A stretch of 61,903 nt of DNA from Bryobacterales bacterium (GCA_028819255.1 JAPPMB010000026.1:1-61903), one strand, 5' to 3'; shown: positions 46,735 through 56,482, counted from the stretch's first letter. Program-made: numbers and translations. Notes: generated by a model not told the origin, from the letters alone.

Positions 46735-48681
46735 TCACAGCATTCCCTGTTGCACGGCCTGGAAGTAGCCCATGTCGGCCGGCAGGTACCACGGCTTCAG
46801 GTAGCAGTAGGTCGGCGGCATCGGGTTGCGTCCGTCGTAGGCCGCGACGATGGATTCGGCGTTGCGCAGCCGCGCGAAGGCAGAGGGCGGGAAGACGGGC
46901 TCGCGGCGCGGCGCGTAGGACTTGGTCACTCCGAAGGTGCCCTTGCCGCCTCCGGCGCGGCCGCTGAGCAGGCCCACGCCCGCCTGCGAGGACTCGGAGA
47001 TCGAATACTGCTCCTTGAGCCTCTCCGCCTGGCCGCAGGCCTCGGAGGCCAGCTTGCAGGAAATCTCGTCGGACAGGGTCAGAAAGATGCGCGTCCGGAA
47101 GGTCTGCAGCAGCGTCCGCCACGATTCGCCCGGCAGGACCGACCGCAGCGAGCTAATCGACTGCGTGGCCACCAGTCCGATCAGCTGCGCCTGGCGCGAC
47201 AGGCTGAAGAACTTCTCGTCTCCTCCGGGGTCGTTCTCGCCGACCGTGGCGAATGCCTGGTACTCGTCGCACACAAAGGCGACGTCCCTCCAGCGGCGGC
47301 CCGGCTCGGCCGCCATCCTCGGAATCCTGGCCAGCACGGCACGCTGGAAGTCCTGCTTCAGCATCACGCCGATCGCCCGGCCGAGGGCGGGGTTGGCGCC
47401 GATCGGAAGGTTGAGCGCGAGAACCTTCCCGGACTCCATCGCATCCGCGATCGGCGGCAGGGCCCAGCGTCCGCGGTGGGGACGGTCCTCCCGGTAGGCG
47501 GACTTGGGAGGACAGAACACGTCCGCGACGTCCGGCTGGTCGAACAGCGAGAGGAAGACGCTGACGCCCTCAACGATGGAGCTCCGCAGGCGGGAGTCGA
47601 GCTTGCACCAGTCGTGGCGGTGCCAGGTGATGACGGTCCTCAGCTGCCTCTGTGCGTCGCCGACCGGCTCGGGTTCCTCAATGGAAGGTTCGGCCCCCTG
47701 CTCGTCCAGCGCCTTGAGCAGCTCGCTGTCCGCCTGGACATGCACCTCTCCCGCCGACTCGTCGTACTCCCAGTCGCGTTCCGGGAGGGTCGGGGCCAGG
47801 CGCCCGTACTCCTTGACGCTGAGGCGGACCTGGGAAAGGAAGCCCAGGTCCTCGCGGGTCCTGGCGATCCTCTCCTCAAGCCGGCTCTCCTCGAGAGCGG
47901 TCCGGTAGACATCGCGGAGCGTGACGTAGTCGTCGGAGACGCGGTGCAGCAGAATCACGAACTTCACGAGATTGGTGTAGGCCTGCTGCCAGAACGGGTC
48001 CTTGCCCTTGCCGAAGAGCTGGCTAAGCAGGGATGCGATCTGATACGCGAGCGAGTAGGGGTCCAGGTCGGACTCGAGCGGGTTGTAGCACCATTCCCCG
48101 TCAAGCCCCAGCTCGACGTAGTCGTCTTCGCGTCCCGCCTCGCTCAGGATCCTCCTCACCTGGTGGCAGAAGTCGCCCTTGACCTCGAGCACCAGGCCTG
48201 ACGCTCGGAGTTCGCGGTCCTCCGGGTGCCACCCGAGAACCTGCTTCGCGAACGGGTACATGCAGCAGGAGGTCTTTCCGGAGCCGATGGCGCCGAAGAC
48301 TGCCGTTCCGGCGTACAGTCCGCGGCGGGGAACCGCCAGCCAGCCGGGCCGCTCCCCAGGGCCCGGGCGGGTGCGGAGATGGGTCTCGCCGATCACGAGG
48401 AGGGGCTCGCCGGTCTCGGGCCACGGGGGAATCGGCGATGCGGGCAGGTCCCGTCTCCGTCTCTCCACCAGCAGGCCGGCAACGGTGGAACCGACGAGAA
48501 CCGCGCAGCAGGGAGTCGCGATCCAGACCAGCGCGTAGCCCCACCACAGAAGCTCGCAGGCGGCGGGGGAGCGTGCGGCGATGAGGGCAAGGACGGGGTC
48601 CGACCCCGACCAGGGCGCGAACCAGTGCCACAGGGCGGCGCCTGCGACGGCAGCCGCTGCCGCAAGGAGGACGGTGATCAC
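46735..48681 (-). CDS. VirD4/TraG/TraD-type coupling ATPase (orphan)
   Basis: A 648-residue membrane ATPase. Two hydrophobic segments (about 1-20 and 45-72) anchor it. Walker A is GAIGSGKTS at residues 130-138 and Walker B is VAFVCDEYQAFA near 470. VLEVKGDFCHQVRRIL, WCYNPLESDLDPYSLAYQIA and LIGLVATQSISSLRSVLPGE are typical of type IV coupling proteins, hexameric pumps that feed DNA or protein to type IV secretion systems. No relaxase, VirB or Tra gene lies in the window, so it is either a leftover of a conjugative element or part of another DNA-handling system. It has an AT-rich promoter of its own. Confidence 0.85.
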   Translation of the reverse strand: MITVLLAAAAAVAGAALWHWFAPWSGSDPVLALIAARSPAACELLWWGYALVWIATPCCAVLVGSTVAGLLVERRRRDLPASPIPPWPETGEPLLVIGETHLRTRPGPGERPGWLAVPRRGLYAGTAVFGAIGSGKTSCCMYPFAKQVLGWHPEDRELRASGLVLEVKGDFCHQVRRILSEAGREDDYVELGLDGEWCYNPLESDLDPYSLAYQIASLLSQLFGKGKDPFWQQAYTNLVKFVILLHRVSDDYVTLRDVYRTALEESRLEERIARTREDLGFLSQVRLSVKEYGRLAPTLPERDWEYDESAGEVHVQADSELLKALDEQGAEPSIEEPEPVGDAQRQLRTVITWHRHDWCKLDSRLRSSIVEGVSVFLSLFDQPDVADVFCPPKSAYREDRPHRGRWALPPIADAMESGKVLALNLPIGANPALGRAIGVMLKQDFQRAVLARIPRMAAEPGRRWRDVAFVCDEYQAFATVGENDPGGDEKFFSLSRQAQLIGLVATQSISSLRSVLPGESWRTLLQTFRTRIFLTLSDEISCKLASEACGQAERLKEQYSISESSQAGVGLLSGRAGGGKGTFGVTKSYAPRREPVFPPSAFARLRNAESIVAAYDGRNPMPPTYCYLKPWYLPADMGYFQAVQQGML

Positions 48682-48742
48682 GGAATGCCCGAGGATGCGG
48701 AGTTCACACGGCTGACTGACCTATTTGCGCCCAATGAATATT

Positions 48743-48772
48743 ATAGTATCTGTATATAGATCCTTTGGTCAA
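48743..48772 (-). promoter_or_regulatory. Promoter of the coupling ATPase gene
   Basis: On the minus strand TTGACC (48772-48767), 18 bases, then TACTAT (48748-48743), inside a markedly AT-rich island. A TATAAT overlaps a few bases further. It lies about 60 bases upstream of the gene start. Confidence 0.5.
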
Positions 48773-48883
48773 GAGAAATATCTACTTTCCGAGCACTGAT
48801 CCCTGCTTCCCGCTAGGCCGGTCGCCGGAACCCGTGCGAGCACGGACCGCATCCGGGTCGAGCCGGGCACGCTCCCCGCGCGC

Positions 48884-50572
48884 TCAGCCCAGGTCGCCGC
48901 GCCTCGCCGCATCGACAAGGTGCTCGGAGGCGCGCCGGGCGAGGGCCATCATCGTCAGAGTGGGGTTGACACAGCCGATCGTGACAAACGCCGCTCCGTC
49001 GGTGACGAGCAGGTTCCTGACGTCGTGGGCGCGGTTCCACCTGTCGAGGACGGACTTCCGCGGGTCTCTGCCCATGCGCGCCGCGCCCACTTCATGCGTG
49101 GCGCCCCCGGGCCAGCGCGGCTGCTCGATTCTGCGGATGTCCTCGGCGCCGGCGGCCAGCAGCATCTCCTCCCCCGCATCGGCGGAGTAACGGAAGAGCC
49201 GCATCTCGTTCTCGCTCCAGGTGACGTTCATGCGGAGCGCCGGAATGCCCCACGCGTCCTTGACCGAGGGGTCGAGCTCGACGTAGTTCTCATGGTGCGC
49301 CAGGCATTCGCTCGACGTGCTCAGGCTGAATCTCCACCAGTCCTGGGACTCGACCGCCACACGCTTGAATTCCGCTCCGAAGCCGGGGATTCTGGCGATG
49401 GACGACGGCGACCCGTAGCTGGAACCGTTGCGCATCTGGGCTCCGAAACCGCGGATCATTCCGTCGGTGTGCGCACGGTCCACGTTCAGATAGCGCGGCA
49501 GGTACAGCCCGTTGGGCCGCCTAGGGGCGCCCGTCCACTTGCGGTGCTCCCTGACCGGGAGGACGCCCGAGACTCCGCCGTACATGTGATCCATCACATA
49601 GCGGCCGAGCACGCCGGACGAGTTGCAGAATCCGTCCCCCGAGTTGAGCAGAATGCGCGTCGACTCGAGTGTCGAGGCGGACAGGACGACCGCCTTGGCG
49701 CGGACCTCTCTCGGCGCCCGGGTCAGCCGATCGAAGTATGCGACGCCGCTGGCGAGGCCGGTGTTCGGGTCGGTCGTGACGTGGGACACGACGGCGTCGG
49801 TGAGGACCCGGCAGTTGCCGGTGGCCTCCGCATCGGCGACGGTCGTCCAGACGCTCGAGAAGTACGAGTGCGTCACGCAGCCGTGCTCGCACGGTCCGCA
49901 GTAGTGGCAGGGTTGCCGGCCGTTTAGCGGCCTCGTCAGGACGGCCGAACGACCGATGGTGACGTGCCTGTCGAAGCGCGCGTTGACCTTGTCCCTGAAG
50001 TGCTTCTCGCCGCACGTCATCCCCATGGGGGGCTGCATGACGCTGTCGGGGAACTGCATCAGCCCGAGGGGCTCGCCGCTGATGCCGACGTAGCGCTCGA
50101 CCGTCTCGTAGAAGGGCGCCATCTCGTCGTAGGTGACGGGCCAGTCCTCGCCGTACCCGTCGTGGCTGGCCGCCGAGAAGTCGAGCCTGGAGAGCCGGTA
50201 GCTCTGGCGGGCCCAAGTCAGCGACCGCCCGCCGAGCTGGCGGCCCCGCGTCCACTGGAACGGCTTGTCCGCCGGATAGGTGTACGGATTTCGGACATCG
50301 TCGACGAACCACTCGAAATTCGACTCCCGGCAGGCGTACTTCATGCTCTGGATCCGGCGGTTCCGGCTGATTTCCGGGGACTTGCCCCGGTACTTGAGGT
50401 CGTAGGGCAGCAGGTGCTCGGTGAACTCGGCCTCGGTGGTTCGATGGCCCGCCTCGAGAAGCGCGACCTGCATGCCGGCCTCGGCCAGGGTCTTGGCCAC
50501 CCAGCCGCCGGTCGCTCCGGATCCGACAACGACCGCGTCGTAGATGTCGTTGTCCCTGGCGATGATCTGCAT
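48884..50572 (-). CDS. GMC-family FAD oxidoreductase
   Basis: A 562-residue protein. The FAD-binding loop is at the N-terminus (DAVVVGSGATGGWVAKTLAE, about residues 12-31) with LLEAGHRT after it. The GMC C-terminal domain ends the protein (GAARMGRDPR, NLLVTDGAAF, CVNPTLTMMALARR). HYCGPCEHGC near residue 220 recalls the gluconate/sorbitol dehydrogenase branch of the family. Such enzymes oxidise sugar or polyol hydroxyls and pass electrons to a partner. No signal peptide and no cytochrome or small Tat subunit is adjacent, so the electron acceptor is unknown. It diverges from the ThDP enzyme gene at 50860. Confidence 0.9.
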   Translation of the reverse strand: MQIIARDNDIYDAVVVGSGATGGWVAKTLAEAGMQVALLEAGHRTTEAEFTEHLLPYDLKYRGKSPEISRNRRIQSMKYACRESNFEWFVDDVRNPYTYPADKPFQWTRGRQLGGRSLTWARQSYRLSRLDFSAASHDGYGEDWPVTYDEMAPFYETVERYVGISGEPLGLMQFPDSVMQPPMGMTCGEKHFRDKVNARFDRHVTIGRSAVLTRPLNGRQPCHYCGPCEHGCVTHSYFSSVWTTVADAEATGNCRVLTDAVVSHVTTDPNTGLASGVAYFDRLTRAPREVRAKAVVLSASTLESTRILLNSGDGFCNSSGVLGRYVMDHMYGGVSGVLPVREHRKWTGAPRRPNGLYLPRYLNVDRAHTDGMIRGFGAQMRNGSSYGSPSSIARIPGFGAEFKRVAVESQDWWRFSLSTSSECLAHHENYVELDPSVKDAWGIPALRMNVTWSENEMRLFRYSADAGEEMLLAAGAEDIRRIEQPRWPGGATHEVGAARMGRDPRKSVLDRWNRAHDVRNLLVTDGAAFVTIGCVNPTLTMMALARRASEHLVDAARRGDLG

Positions 50573-50774
50573 CGGGAGAAGGGCCGTGCGCCGTCCGACA
50601 GTGTAGTGAATGTCGATGCGGACGCCGCGGTCGAAAGCCGCAGCCGGTCGACGGCCTTCCAGGCGGCGCCTGTCGTCGGCTCCGGCCTCCTCGCCGCCGG
50701 CGAGCGCGTTGCGGGCTCCGCAGCCACGGTCGGCGCGCGGACGGCCTAGCCGATCCGGGGCGAAACCTCCGGAT

Positions 50775-50820
50775 TTGCGGTTTTGGGAATCTCCGGACCC
50801 ACACCTCGCATGCTGCGATC
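50775..50820 (+). other. Short repeat resembling the hydrolase N-terminus
   Basis: Read on the plus strand this encodes RFWESPDPHLACCDRL, similar to the WE.PEP...C.VRLD start of the hydrolase and of the fragment at 22813. It is too short to be sure. Confidence 0.3.
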
Positions 50821-50830
50821 GTCTACGATC
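50817..50830. promoter_or_regulatory. Palindrome upstream of the ThDP enzyme gene
   Basis: GATCGT-CT-ACGATC is a perfect six-base inverted repeat that includes a TACGAT -10-like hexamer, 30 bases before the ATG. It may be a regulator site or chance. Confidence 0.3.
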
Positions 50831-50859
50831 TATGTGACCTTTCGGCTCGGAGGAAAGAC

Positions 50860-52755
50860 ATGCGTCATTTGATTGCCAGCTACCTGAACAGCGACCTCTC
50901 CCGTCGCGGCCTGTTCGAGGCCTTGGCGGGCCTTGGATTCACCGCCGCCGCGGCCAAGTCCCTGATGGCGCCTCTGGAGGCGTCGGAGAACGGCCGGGGG
51001 GCCACCGCAATGACCGGCACAGGCGGCGAGCTCGTCGTCGCCCAGATGAAGGCCGCAGGGGTGGAGTACCTCTTCACGAACCCGGGTTCGTTCGAGGTCG
51101 GCTTCTTCGATGCCTTCCTCGGCCAGGACCACACCCAGCTGATCATGGGCCTGCACGAGGGGATCGTGATCTCGCTCGCCGACGGCTACTACCGCACGTC
51201 CGGCAAGCCCGGCTTCGTGAACCTCCACGTCATTGCCGGAACGGCCCAGGCCGCCGGCCAGATGTACAACGCCTCCAAGGACGGCTCCGCCCTGGTGGTG
51301 ACGGCCGGACTGAACGACAACGAGCTTTGGAGCGACGACGCGGGCCTGGCGCCCCGCCCCGGGTTCGACCAGAAGGAGATCAACCGGCAATTCACCAAGA
51401 TCTCGTGGGAGTCCCGGGATGCCCGCAGCCTGGCCCTGATGCTGCGGAGAGCGTTCAAGGTGGCCACCGCTCCTCCGGGCGGGCCGACCTATCTCGCCAT
51501 GGCCCACCACGCCCTCGAGGCGAAGGATGTCACGGCGCAGATCCTGCCGGGCGCGCGCTTCATGCCGGAGTCCAGGATGCGTCCGGCCAGGGACGCGGTC
51601 GAGCTGGCCGCGAAGGCTCTGGTCGAGGCGAAGCGGCCGATCCTGGTCGCCGGAGACGAGGTCTGGAAGACCCACGGCTGCGAAGAGCTGCTCGCTCTGG
51701 CCGAGAGGCTCGGCATCGCGGTCACCAACCAGGGCCAGGGCTATGACAACTTCCCGGCCCACCATCCGCAGAACCTCGGAAGGTTCAACCAAAGGCACAA
51801 GATGATCGCCGGCGCGGACCTCGTGCTCAGCGTCGGCGCGCCCGACTTCGGGGGCAGGGTGGTGCCCGGCGGCCCCGAGGCCCCGCTTGCGGCGAAGTTC
51901 ATCCGCCTGACGGCGAACTCCGACGTGATCAGCCGCAACTATCCCACGGACCTCGCGCTGGCCGCCACCCCGCGGGAGGGCCTGCGCGACCTCAACGACG
52001 CGATCGACTCCATGACGACCGCCGGCCGCCGAAAGAAGATCGCCGGCCCTCGGGCGGAAGCCCTTGCGGCCCACACCAGCGAGACGCGGGCGAAAGCTGA
52101 AGCGCAAGCCCGGGCGAACTTCGGCAGGGGCCCGGTGCATCCCGACGAGCTCGGCGCGGTGATCGCCAAGGTCGCCGACGCCAACGCCATCATCGTTCCG
52201 GAGAATCTGACCGCCAAGTTCGGCGCGTTCCCGTTCGGGCACCGGGACGGGGAGATGATGCGCGTCGCCAACACCGGGAACGGGCTGGGATGGGCCATCG
52301 GCGCGTCGGCCGGCGCCAAGCTGGCCGAGCCGGACAGGCAGGTGATCTGCTCGATCGGCGACGGCTCCACGATGTACAGCGCCGCAGGGTTCTGGACGCA
52401 GGCCCGCTACGAGATTCCGGTCCTGACCGTGGTGTCGAACAACCGCAACTACCAGACCGTCAGGAATGCGTACCACCGCTACGGCGGCAAGATGGCCGAG
52501 ACGGACCGGTACACCGGGATGTATCTCGGGGATCCGGACATCAGCTTCGTCGAGCTTGCCGGGAGCCAGGGGGTCGGCGGTGCGAGGGTCAGCGAGTCGT
52601 CCGAACTCGAGCCGGCCCTGAGGCGCGGCGTCGAGGCCGTTCGCGAGGGCCGCCCCTTCGTCGTCGATGTCGAGACCGCCCGCTACGGCGGCGGGGCCGG
52701 CTCGGAGTGGCACCAGAAGTTCAGCCTAGCCGGACGGCGGACCAGGAACGTGTAG
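50860..52755 (+). CDS. Tat-exported thiamine-diphosphate enzyme (acetolactate-synthase/benzoylformate-decarboxylase-like)
   Basis: A 631-residue ThDP enzyme with the usual three domains. The N-terminal PYR domain has TNPGSFEVGFFDAF and the activating Glu100 in GLHEGIVISLADGYY. A central domain follows (AKRPILVAGDEVWK). The PP domain has the cofactor motif GDGSTMYSAAGFWTQAR ending in VVSNNRNY, at about residues 500-530. The unusual part is the N-terminus: DLSRRGLFEALAGLGFTAAA (about 12-31) is a twin-arginine signal, while relatives are cytoplasmic. GGAGG lies seven bases before the ATG. Likely a 2-keto-acid decarboxylase or ligase. It precedes a Tat-exported PQQ dehydrogenase by 48 bp, so the two may oxidise and cleave one substrate in the periplasm. 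Confidence 0.85.
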   Translation: MRHLIASYLNSDLSRRGLFEALAGLGFTAAAAKSLMAPLEASENGRGATAMTGTGGELVVAQMKAAGVEYLFTNPGSFEVGFFDAFLGQDHTQLIMGLHEGIVISLADGYYRTSGKPGFVNLHVIAGTAQAAGQMYNASKDGSALVVTAGLNDNELWSDDAGLAPRPGFDQKEINRQFTKISWESRDARSLALMLRRAFKVATAPPGGPTYLAMAHHALEAKDVTAQILPGARFMPESRMRPARDAVELAAKALVEAKRPILVAGDEVWKTHGCEELLALAERLGIAVTNQGQGYDNFPAHHPQNLGRFNQRHKMIAGADLVLSVGAPDFGGRVVPGGPEAPLAAKFIRLTANSDVISRNYPTDLALAATPREGLRDLNDAIDSMTTAGRRKKIAGPRAEALAAHTSETRAKAEAQARANFGRGPVHPDELGAVIAKVADANAIIVPENLTAKFGAFPFGHRDGEMMRVANTGNGLGWAIGASAGAKLAEPDRQVICSIGDGSTMYSAAGFWTQARYEIPVLTVVSNNRNYQTVRNAYHRYGGKMAETDRYTGMYLGDPDISFVELAGSQGVGGARVSESSELEPALRRGVEAVREGRPFVVDVETARYGGGAGSEWHQKFSLAGRRTRNV

Positions 52756-52803
52756 CGGACCGCCGGGCGCGTCTGCGGGGATCGCTATAATCCCTGCGAA
52801 GAC

Positions 52804-54702
52804 ATGCCCATCCGGACCACTAGACGCACGTTTCTCAAGAGCGCTGCGCTCTCCTCTGCAGCCCTCGGTGCGCTCCCCGTCCGCGCGGCCGCCGGCGCCG
52901 GCGCCGACTGGCGCCACTACGGCGGAACCCTGGAAGCCACCCGGTACTCCGAGCTGGACCAGATCAACCGCTCGAACGTAGCCGGCCTGAAGGTCGCCTG
53001 GGTCCACTCGACGGGCGACAGCATGCAGCGTCCGCAGACCAAGATCGAGTGCACCCCGATCGTGGTGGACGGCAGGATGTACGTCACCACGGCCCAGGTG
53101 CAGGTGCGGGCGCTGGACGCCGCCACCGGCGAGATGCTGTGGAACTTCGATCCGTTCGAGGGGATTCCGATGCGTCGCTCGAAGGGCGTCAACCGCGGCG
53201 TTGCGTACTGGTCGGACGGGGACGACCGCCGAATCTTCATGTCGGGGTCGGCGCAGGACACGATGTACTGCCTCAACGCGGACACCGGAAAGCTGGTCGA
53301 GGAGTTCGCGGAAGGCGGCAAGCTGAACATGAAGGAGGGCCTGGACCGCGAACTCGCCGAGTCCACGCGCAGCTACTACGCGAGCCCGCCGGTGGTCTTC
53401 GAGGATCTGCTGCTGCTGGGCGGCGGGTCGGGCAGCGAGGGCCCGGCGCCGGCCGCTCCGGGGCACATCCGCGCATTCGACGTCCGCACCGGGAAGCGCC
53501 GGTGGATCTTCCACACCATTCCGCATCCGGGGGAGTTCGGCTACGAGACCTGGGGCAAGGACAGCTGGAAGACGGCCGGCGGCGCGAACAACTGGGGCGG
53601 CATGAGCCTCGATGCGGAGCGCGGACTGCTGTTCGTGTCAACGGGTTCGCCGACCTACGACTTCTACGGCGCGGACCGGCCCGGCGTGAATCTGTTCGGC
53701 AATTGCGTGATCGCCCTCGATGCCCGCACCGGCGAGCGCAAATGGCACTTCCAGACGATTCACCACGATCTCTGGGACTACGACCTGCCGGCCCAGCCGG
53801 TGCTGGCCCGCCGCAGGAGCGGCGAGCAGTGGCAGGACATCGTGGTGCAGATCTCGAAGCAGGCGTTCTGGTACATCTTCGACCGCGGGACGGGCGAGCC
53901 GGTCTGGGAGATCGAGGAGCTCCCGGTGCCCGGGTCGGACGTGGAGGGCGAGCAGCCCCATCCGACCCAGCCGTTCCCCACGAAGCCGCCGCCCTTCGCC
54001 CGCCAGGGATTCGGGGAGGACTGGAAGATCACGGACATCTCCGAGGAGTCGGCGGAATACGTCAGGCGGCGCCTGAAGGACCTTCGGCACGGCATGCTCT
54101 ACACGCCTCCGAGCAGGCGGGGGACGGTGTACAACCCGGGGACGGTCGGCGGAACGATCTGGGGCGGTGCGAGCCACGATCCGAACGAAGGGCTCATGTT
54201 CATCAACACCAACAACTGGCCCAAGTTCTTCACTCTGCTCGACGCGCCGGAAGGAGTGGGGTACCCGTACATGCACGCGGGCTATCCGTTCTTCATGGAC
54301 CAGGACGACTATTCGGCGGCCAAGCCGCCGTGGGGCGAGCTCCTTTGCCTGGATCTGCAGACGGGCGACTACCGCTGGAGGCGTCCAATTGGCGAATACG
54401 CCGAACTGAAGGCCCGAGGCATCGAGGGAACCGGCACGTTCAATGTGGGCGGATCGATCGCGACGAAGGGCAGTGTCCTCTTTCTCGGCGCCACGCAGGA
54501 CGAGAAGTTCCGCGCATTCGACACCAGCACCGGCAAGACGCTCTTCGAGCACCAGCTTTCCGCAGGTGGGTACGCAACGCCGAGCACCTACGCGGTTGAC
54601 GGCAAGCAGTACGTGGTCATCGCCGCGGGCGGAGGGGGCCGCGACATCGGCAGCGGGGGCAAGAAGTCCGGCGACGAGTTCGTCGCCTTCACTCTCGGGT
54701 AG
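52804..54702 (+). CDS. Tat-exported PQQ-dependent dehydrogenase
   Basis: A 632-residue quinoprotein. TTRRTFLKSAALSSAAL at the start is a Tat signal. The body is an eight-blade propeller: WRHYGGTLEATRYSELDQIN, VRALDAATGEMLWNF, MYCLNADTGKLV, VIALDARTGERKWHFQTIHH, DLWDYDLPAQPVL, FWYIFDRGTGEPVWEIEE, GTVGGTIWGGASHDPN and DTSTGKTLFEHQL. It belongs with the glucose/quinate/polyol-type PQQ dehydrogenases; it lacks a cytochrome c domain and has no membrane helices, so a separate acceptor is needed. It probably shares an operon with the ThDP enzyme 48 bp upstream. Confidence 0.9.
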   Translation: MPIRTTRRTFLKSAALSSAALGALPVRAAAGAGADWRHYGGTLEATRYSELDQINRSNVAGLKVAWVHSTGDSMQRPQTKIECTPIVVDGRMYVTTAQVQVRALDAATGEMLWNFDPFEGIPMRRSKGVNRGVAYWSDGDDRRIFMSGSAQDTMYCLNADTGKLVEEFAEGGKLNMKEGLDRELAESTRSYYASPPVVFEDLLLLGGGSGSEGPAPAAPGHIRAFDVRTGKRRWIFHTIPHPGEFGYETWGKDSWKTAGGANNWGGMSLDAERGLLFVSTGSPTYDFYGADRPGVNLFGNCVIALDARTGERKWHFQTIHHDLWDYDLPAQPVLARRRSGEQWQDIVVQISKQAFWYIFDRGTGEPVWEIEELPVPGSDVEGEQPHPTQPFPTKPPPFARQGFGEDWKITDISEESAEYVRRRLKDLRHGMLYTPPSRRGTVYNPGTVGGTIWGGASHDPNEGLMFINTNNWPKFFTLLDAPEGVGYPYMHAGYPFFMDQDDYSAAKPPWGELLCLDLQTGDYRWRRPIGEYAELKARGIEGTGTFNVGGSIATKGSVLFLGATQDEKFRAFDTSTGKTLFEHQLSAGGYATPSTYAVDGKQYVVIAAGGGGRDIGSGGKKSGDEFVAFTLG

Positions 54703-55039
54703 ACTCCGCCCTCCCGGAGCGGGCCTGCCCGGCTCGAATCCGGGACGGACCCGCATTGGATTGCGAGGAAACCCAGCCCCGCCTGGCTGGCGATCCGCGT
54801 GTCTGGCAGGGCCCAGCCAAGCGGGACCATCTCTCGGCACTGTCCCGGAAGCCAGACCGCAACGCGCCGCCGCTCGCTGCACGGGCATGCAGGCGCTCCC
54901 GCGGACAGGGAACCTCCAGTCGGCACGGACTAGAACGGCGCCCCGGAGCGAGGTGACAGCGACGCGGTGGCGGCGGGACGCCGAATGGGCCCGGGCATTC
55001 GTGGCCGCATGCGATAATCGGCCCGCCGTGGATGCATCG
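54703..55039. other. Intergenic region, no gene seen
   Basis: Upstream frames of the sulfatase are open but have no recognisable protein. No clear promoter identified. Confidence 0.3.
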
Positions 55040-56482
55040 ATGACTCGCCGAAGGTTCGTGGGCGCCGCCGGAGCAGGACTCGCGGCCAGCTCGTCTGCGA
55101 CACAGAGAGAAAGGCCGAACATCCTCTGGATCTGCACAGACCAGCAGCGCTGGGATACGATCCGGTCGCTGGGCAACGAGCACATCCGGACGCCGAACAT
55201 CGATCGCCTCGCGGCGGGCGGAGTCGCGTTCGAGAACGCCTATTGCCAGTCTCCGATTTGCACTCCGAGCCGTGCCGGGTTCCTGACCGGCATGTACCCC
55301 TCCGCGGTGCACGGATGCATGAACGGCAACGACGAGTGGGACGGGGCGGCGCCCCTTGTCACCAGGACGCTCGCCGACTCGGGCTACGACTGCGGACTGG
55401 CCGGCAAGTTTCACCTGTCCGCGGCGCAGGGAAGGATCGAGCCGCGTGCCGACGACGGCTACCGGGTGTTCCACTGGAGCCACCATCCGCACGACGACTG
55501 GCCGAAGGGGCACGCCTACATCGAGTGGCTGCGGTCGATGGGCAAGGACTACGCCTCGATCTACAAGGAGCTCGGGTACATTCCGAGTGAGTTCCACCAG
55601 ACGACGTGGTGCGCCGACCGCGCAATCGACTTCATGTGCGAGGAGCGAACGGGGCCCTGGCTGTTCAGCCTGAACTGCTTCGACCCCCACTCGCCGTTCG
55701 ATCCGCCGCAGGAATGGCTGGACCACTATCCCGAGTCGGACATGCCGGGGCCGCTGTTCCGCGAGTCCGACCTGGCAGCCCAGGAGCGCCTGAAGGAAGT
55801 GAACTTCCAGAGGACGGCGCGGCGGCCGGAGGAGATGAACGCCAGGTCGTACCAGGCCAGGTACTATGCCATGATCGAGCTCATCGACCACAACGTGGGC
55901 CGGATGCTGGACGCTCTCGAGGAGAGTGGTCAGCTAGATGACACGGTTGTGATCTTCACCAGCGATCACGGCGAGACGCTCGGCGACCACGGGCTCCTAC
56001 TCAAGGGCTGCCGCTTCTACGAGAGTCTGGTGCACGTTCCGCTGGTGATCTCGTGGCCGGGACACTTCAGGAAGGGGCTCCGCAGCCGCGCCCTGGTCGA
56101 ACTAACGGACCTCGCCCCCACCCTGCTGGAACTGGCTGGTCTTGCGGTACCGGAATCAATGCAGGGCAAGGCACTGACCGCCATCCTGCGGGGCCGGTCC
56201 TCGCCGGACAGGCATAGGGAGTTCGTGAGGAGCGAGTACTACCGGGCGCTCGCCGGGGTGCAGAGCTTTGGCACGATGATCCGCAGCGAGAGATACAAGC
56301 AGGTGGTGTATCACGGTCACGGCCTCGGCGAGCTGTTCGACTTGGAAGAGGACCCGGGCGAGTTCGAGAACCTCTGGGACGACAAGCGGACGGCACAGGT
56401 CCGCCACGAGCACATGGTGATGAACTTTGACGCTCTGGCGATGGCTTCGGACTTGGGGGCGCCCAGGGTTGCGCGGTTCTGA
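55040..56482 (+). CDS. Sulfatase (formylglycine type)
   Basis: A 480-residue sulfatase with a Tat-like start (MTRRRFVGAAGAGLAASSSA); a GTG four codons upstream is an alternative. Metal and core motifs are PNILWICTDQQRWDT, then PICTPSRAGFLTG, where Cys74 of C-T-P-S-R would become formylglycine. LAGKFHL, LFSLNCFDPHSPFDPP and IFTSDHGETLGDHGLLLKG follow. It hydrolyses sulfate esters, most likely on polysaccharides, and needs a formylglycine-generating enzyme encoded elsewhere. The DQQR in place of the usual DD is a known variant in arylsulfatase/choline-sulfatase-like members. It stands alone. Confidence 0.93.
   Translation: MTRRRFVGAAGAGLAASSSATQRERPNILWICTDQQRWDTIRSLGNEHIRTPNIDRLAAGGVAFENAYCQSPICTPSRAGFLTGMYPSAVHGCMNGNDEWDGAAPLVTRTLADSGYDCGLAGKFHLSAAQGRIEPRADDGYRVFHWSHHPHDDWPKGHAYIEWLRSMGKDYASIYKELGYIPSEFHQTTWCADRAIDFMCEERTGPWLFSLNCFDPHSPFDPPQEWLDHYPESDMPGPLFRESDLAAQERLKEVNFQRTARRPEEMNARSYQARYYAMIELIDHNVGRMLDALEESGQLDDTVVIFTSDHGETLGDHGLLLKGCRFYESLVHVPLVISWPGHFRKGLRSRALVELTDLAPTLLELAGLAVPESMQGKALTAILRGRSSPDRHREFVRSEYYRALAGVQSFGTMIRSERYKQVVYHGHGLGELFDLEEDPGEFENLWDDKRTAQVRHEHMVMNFDALAMASDLGAPRVARF

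Noticed and set aside
52786..52791. TATAAT thirteen bases before the PQQ dehydrogenase start as a promoter
   Set aside because: There is no -35 at a suitable distance and it would leave almost no leader. Operon transcription with the upstream ThDP gene is simpler.
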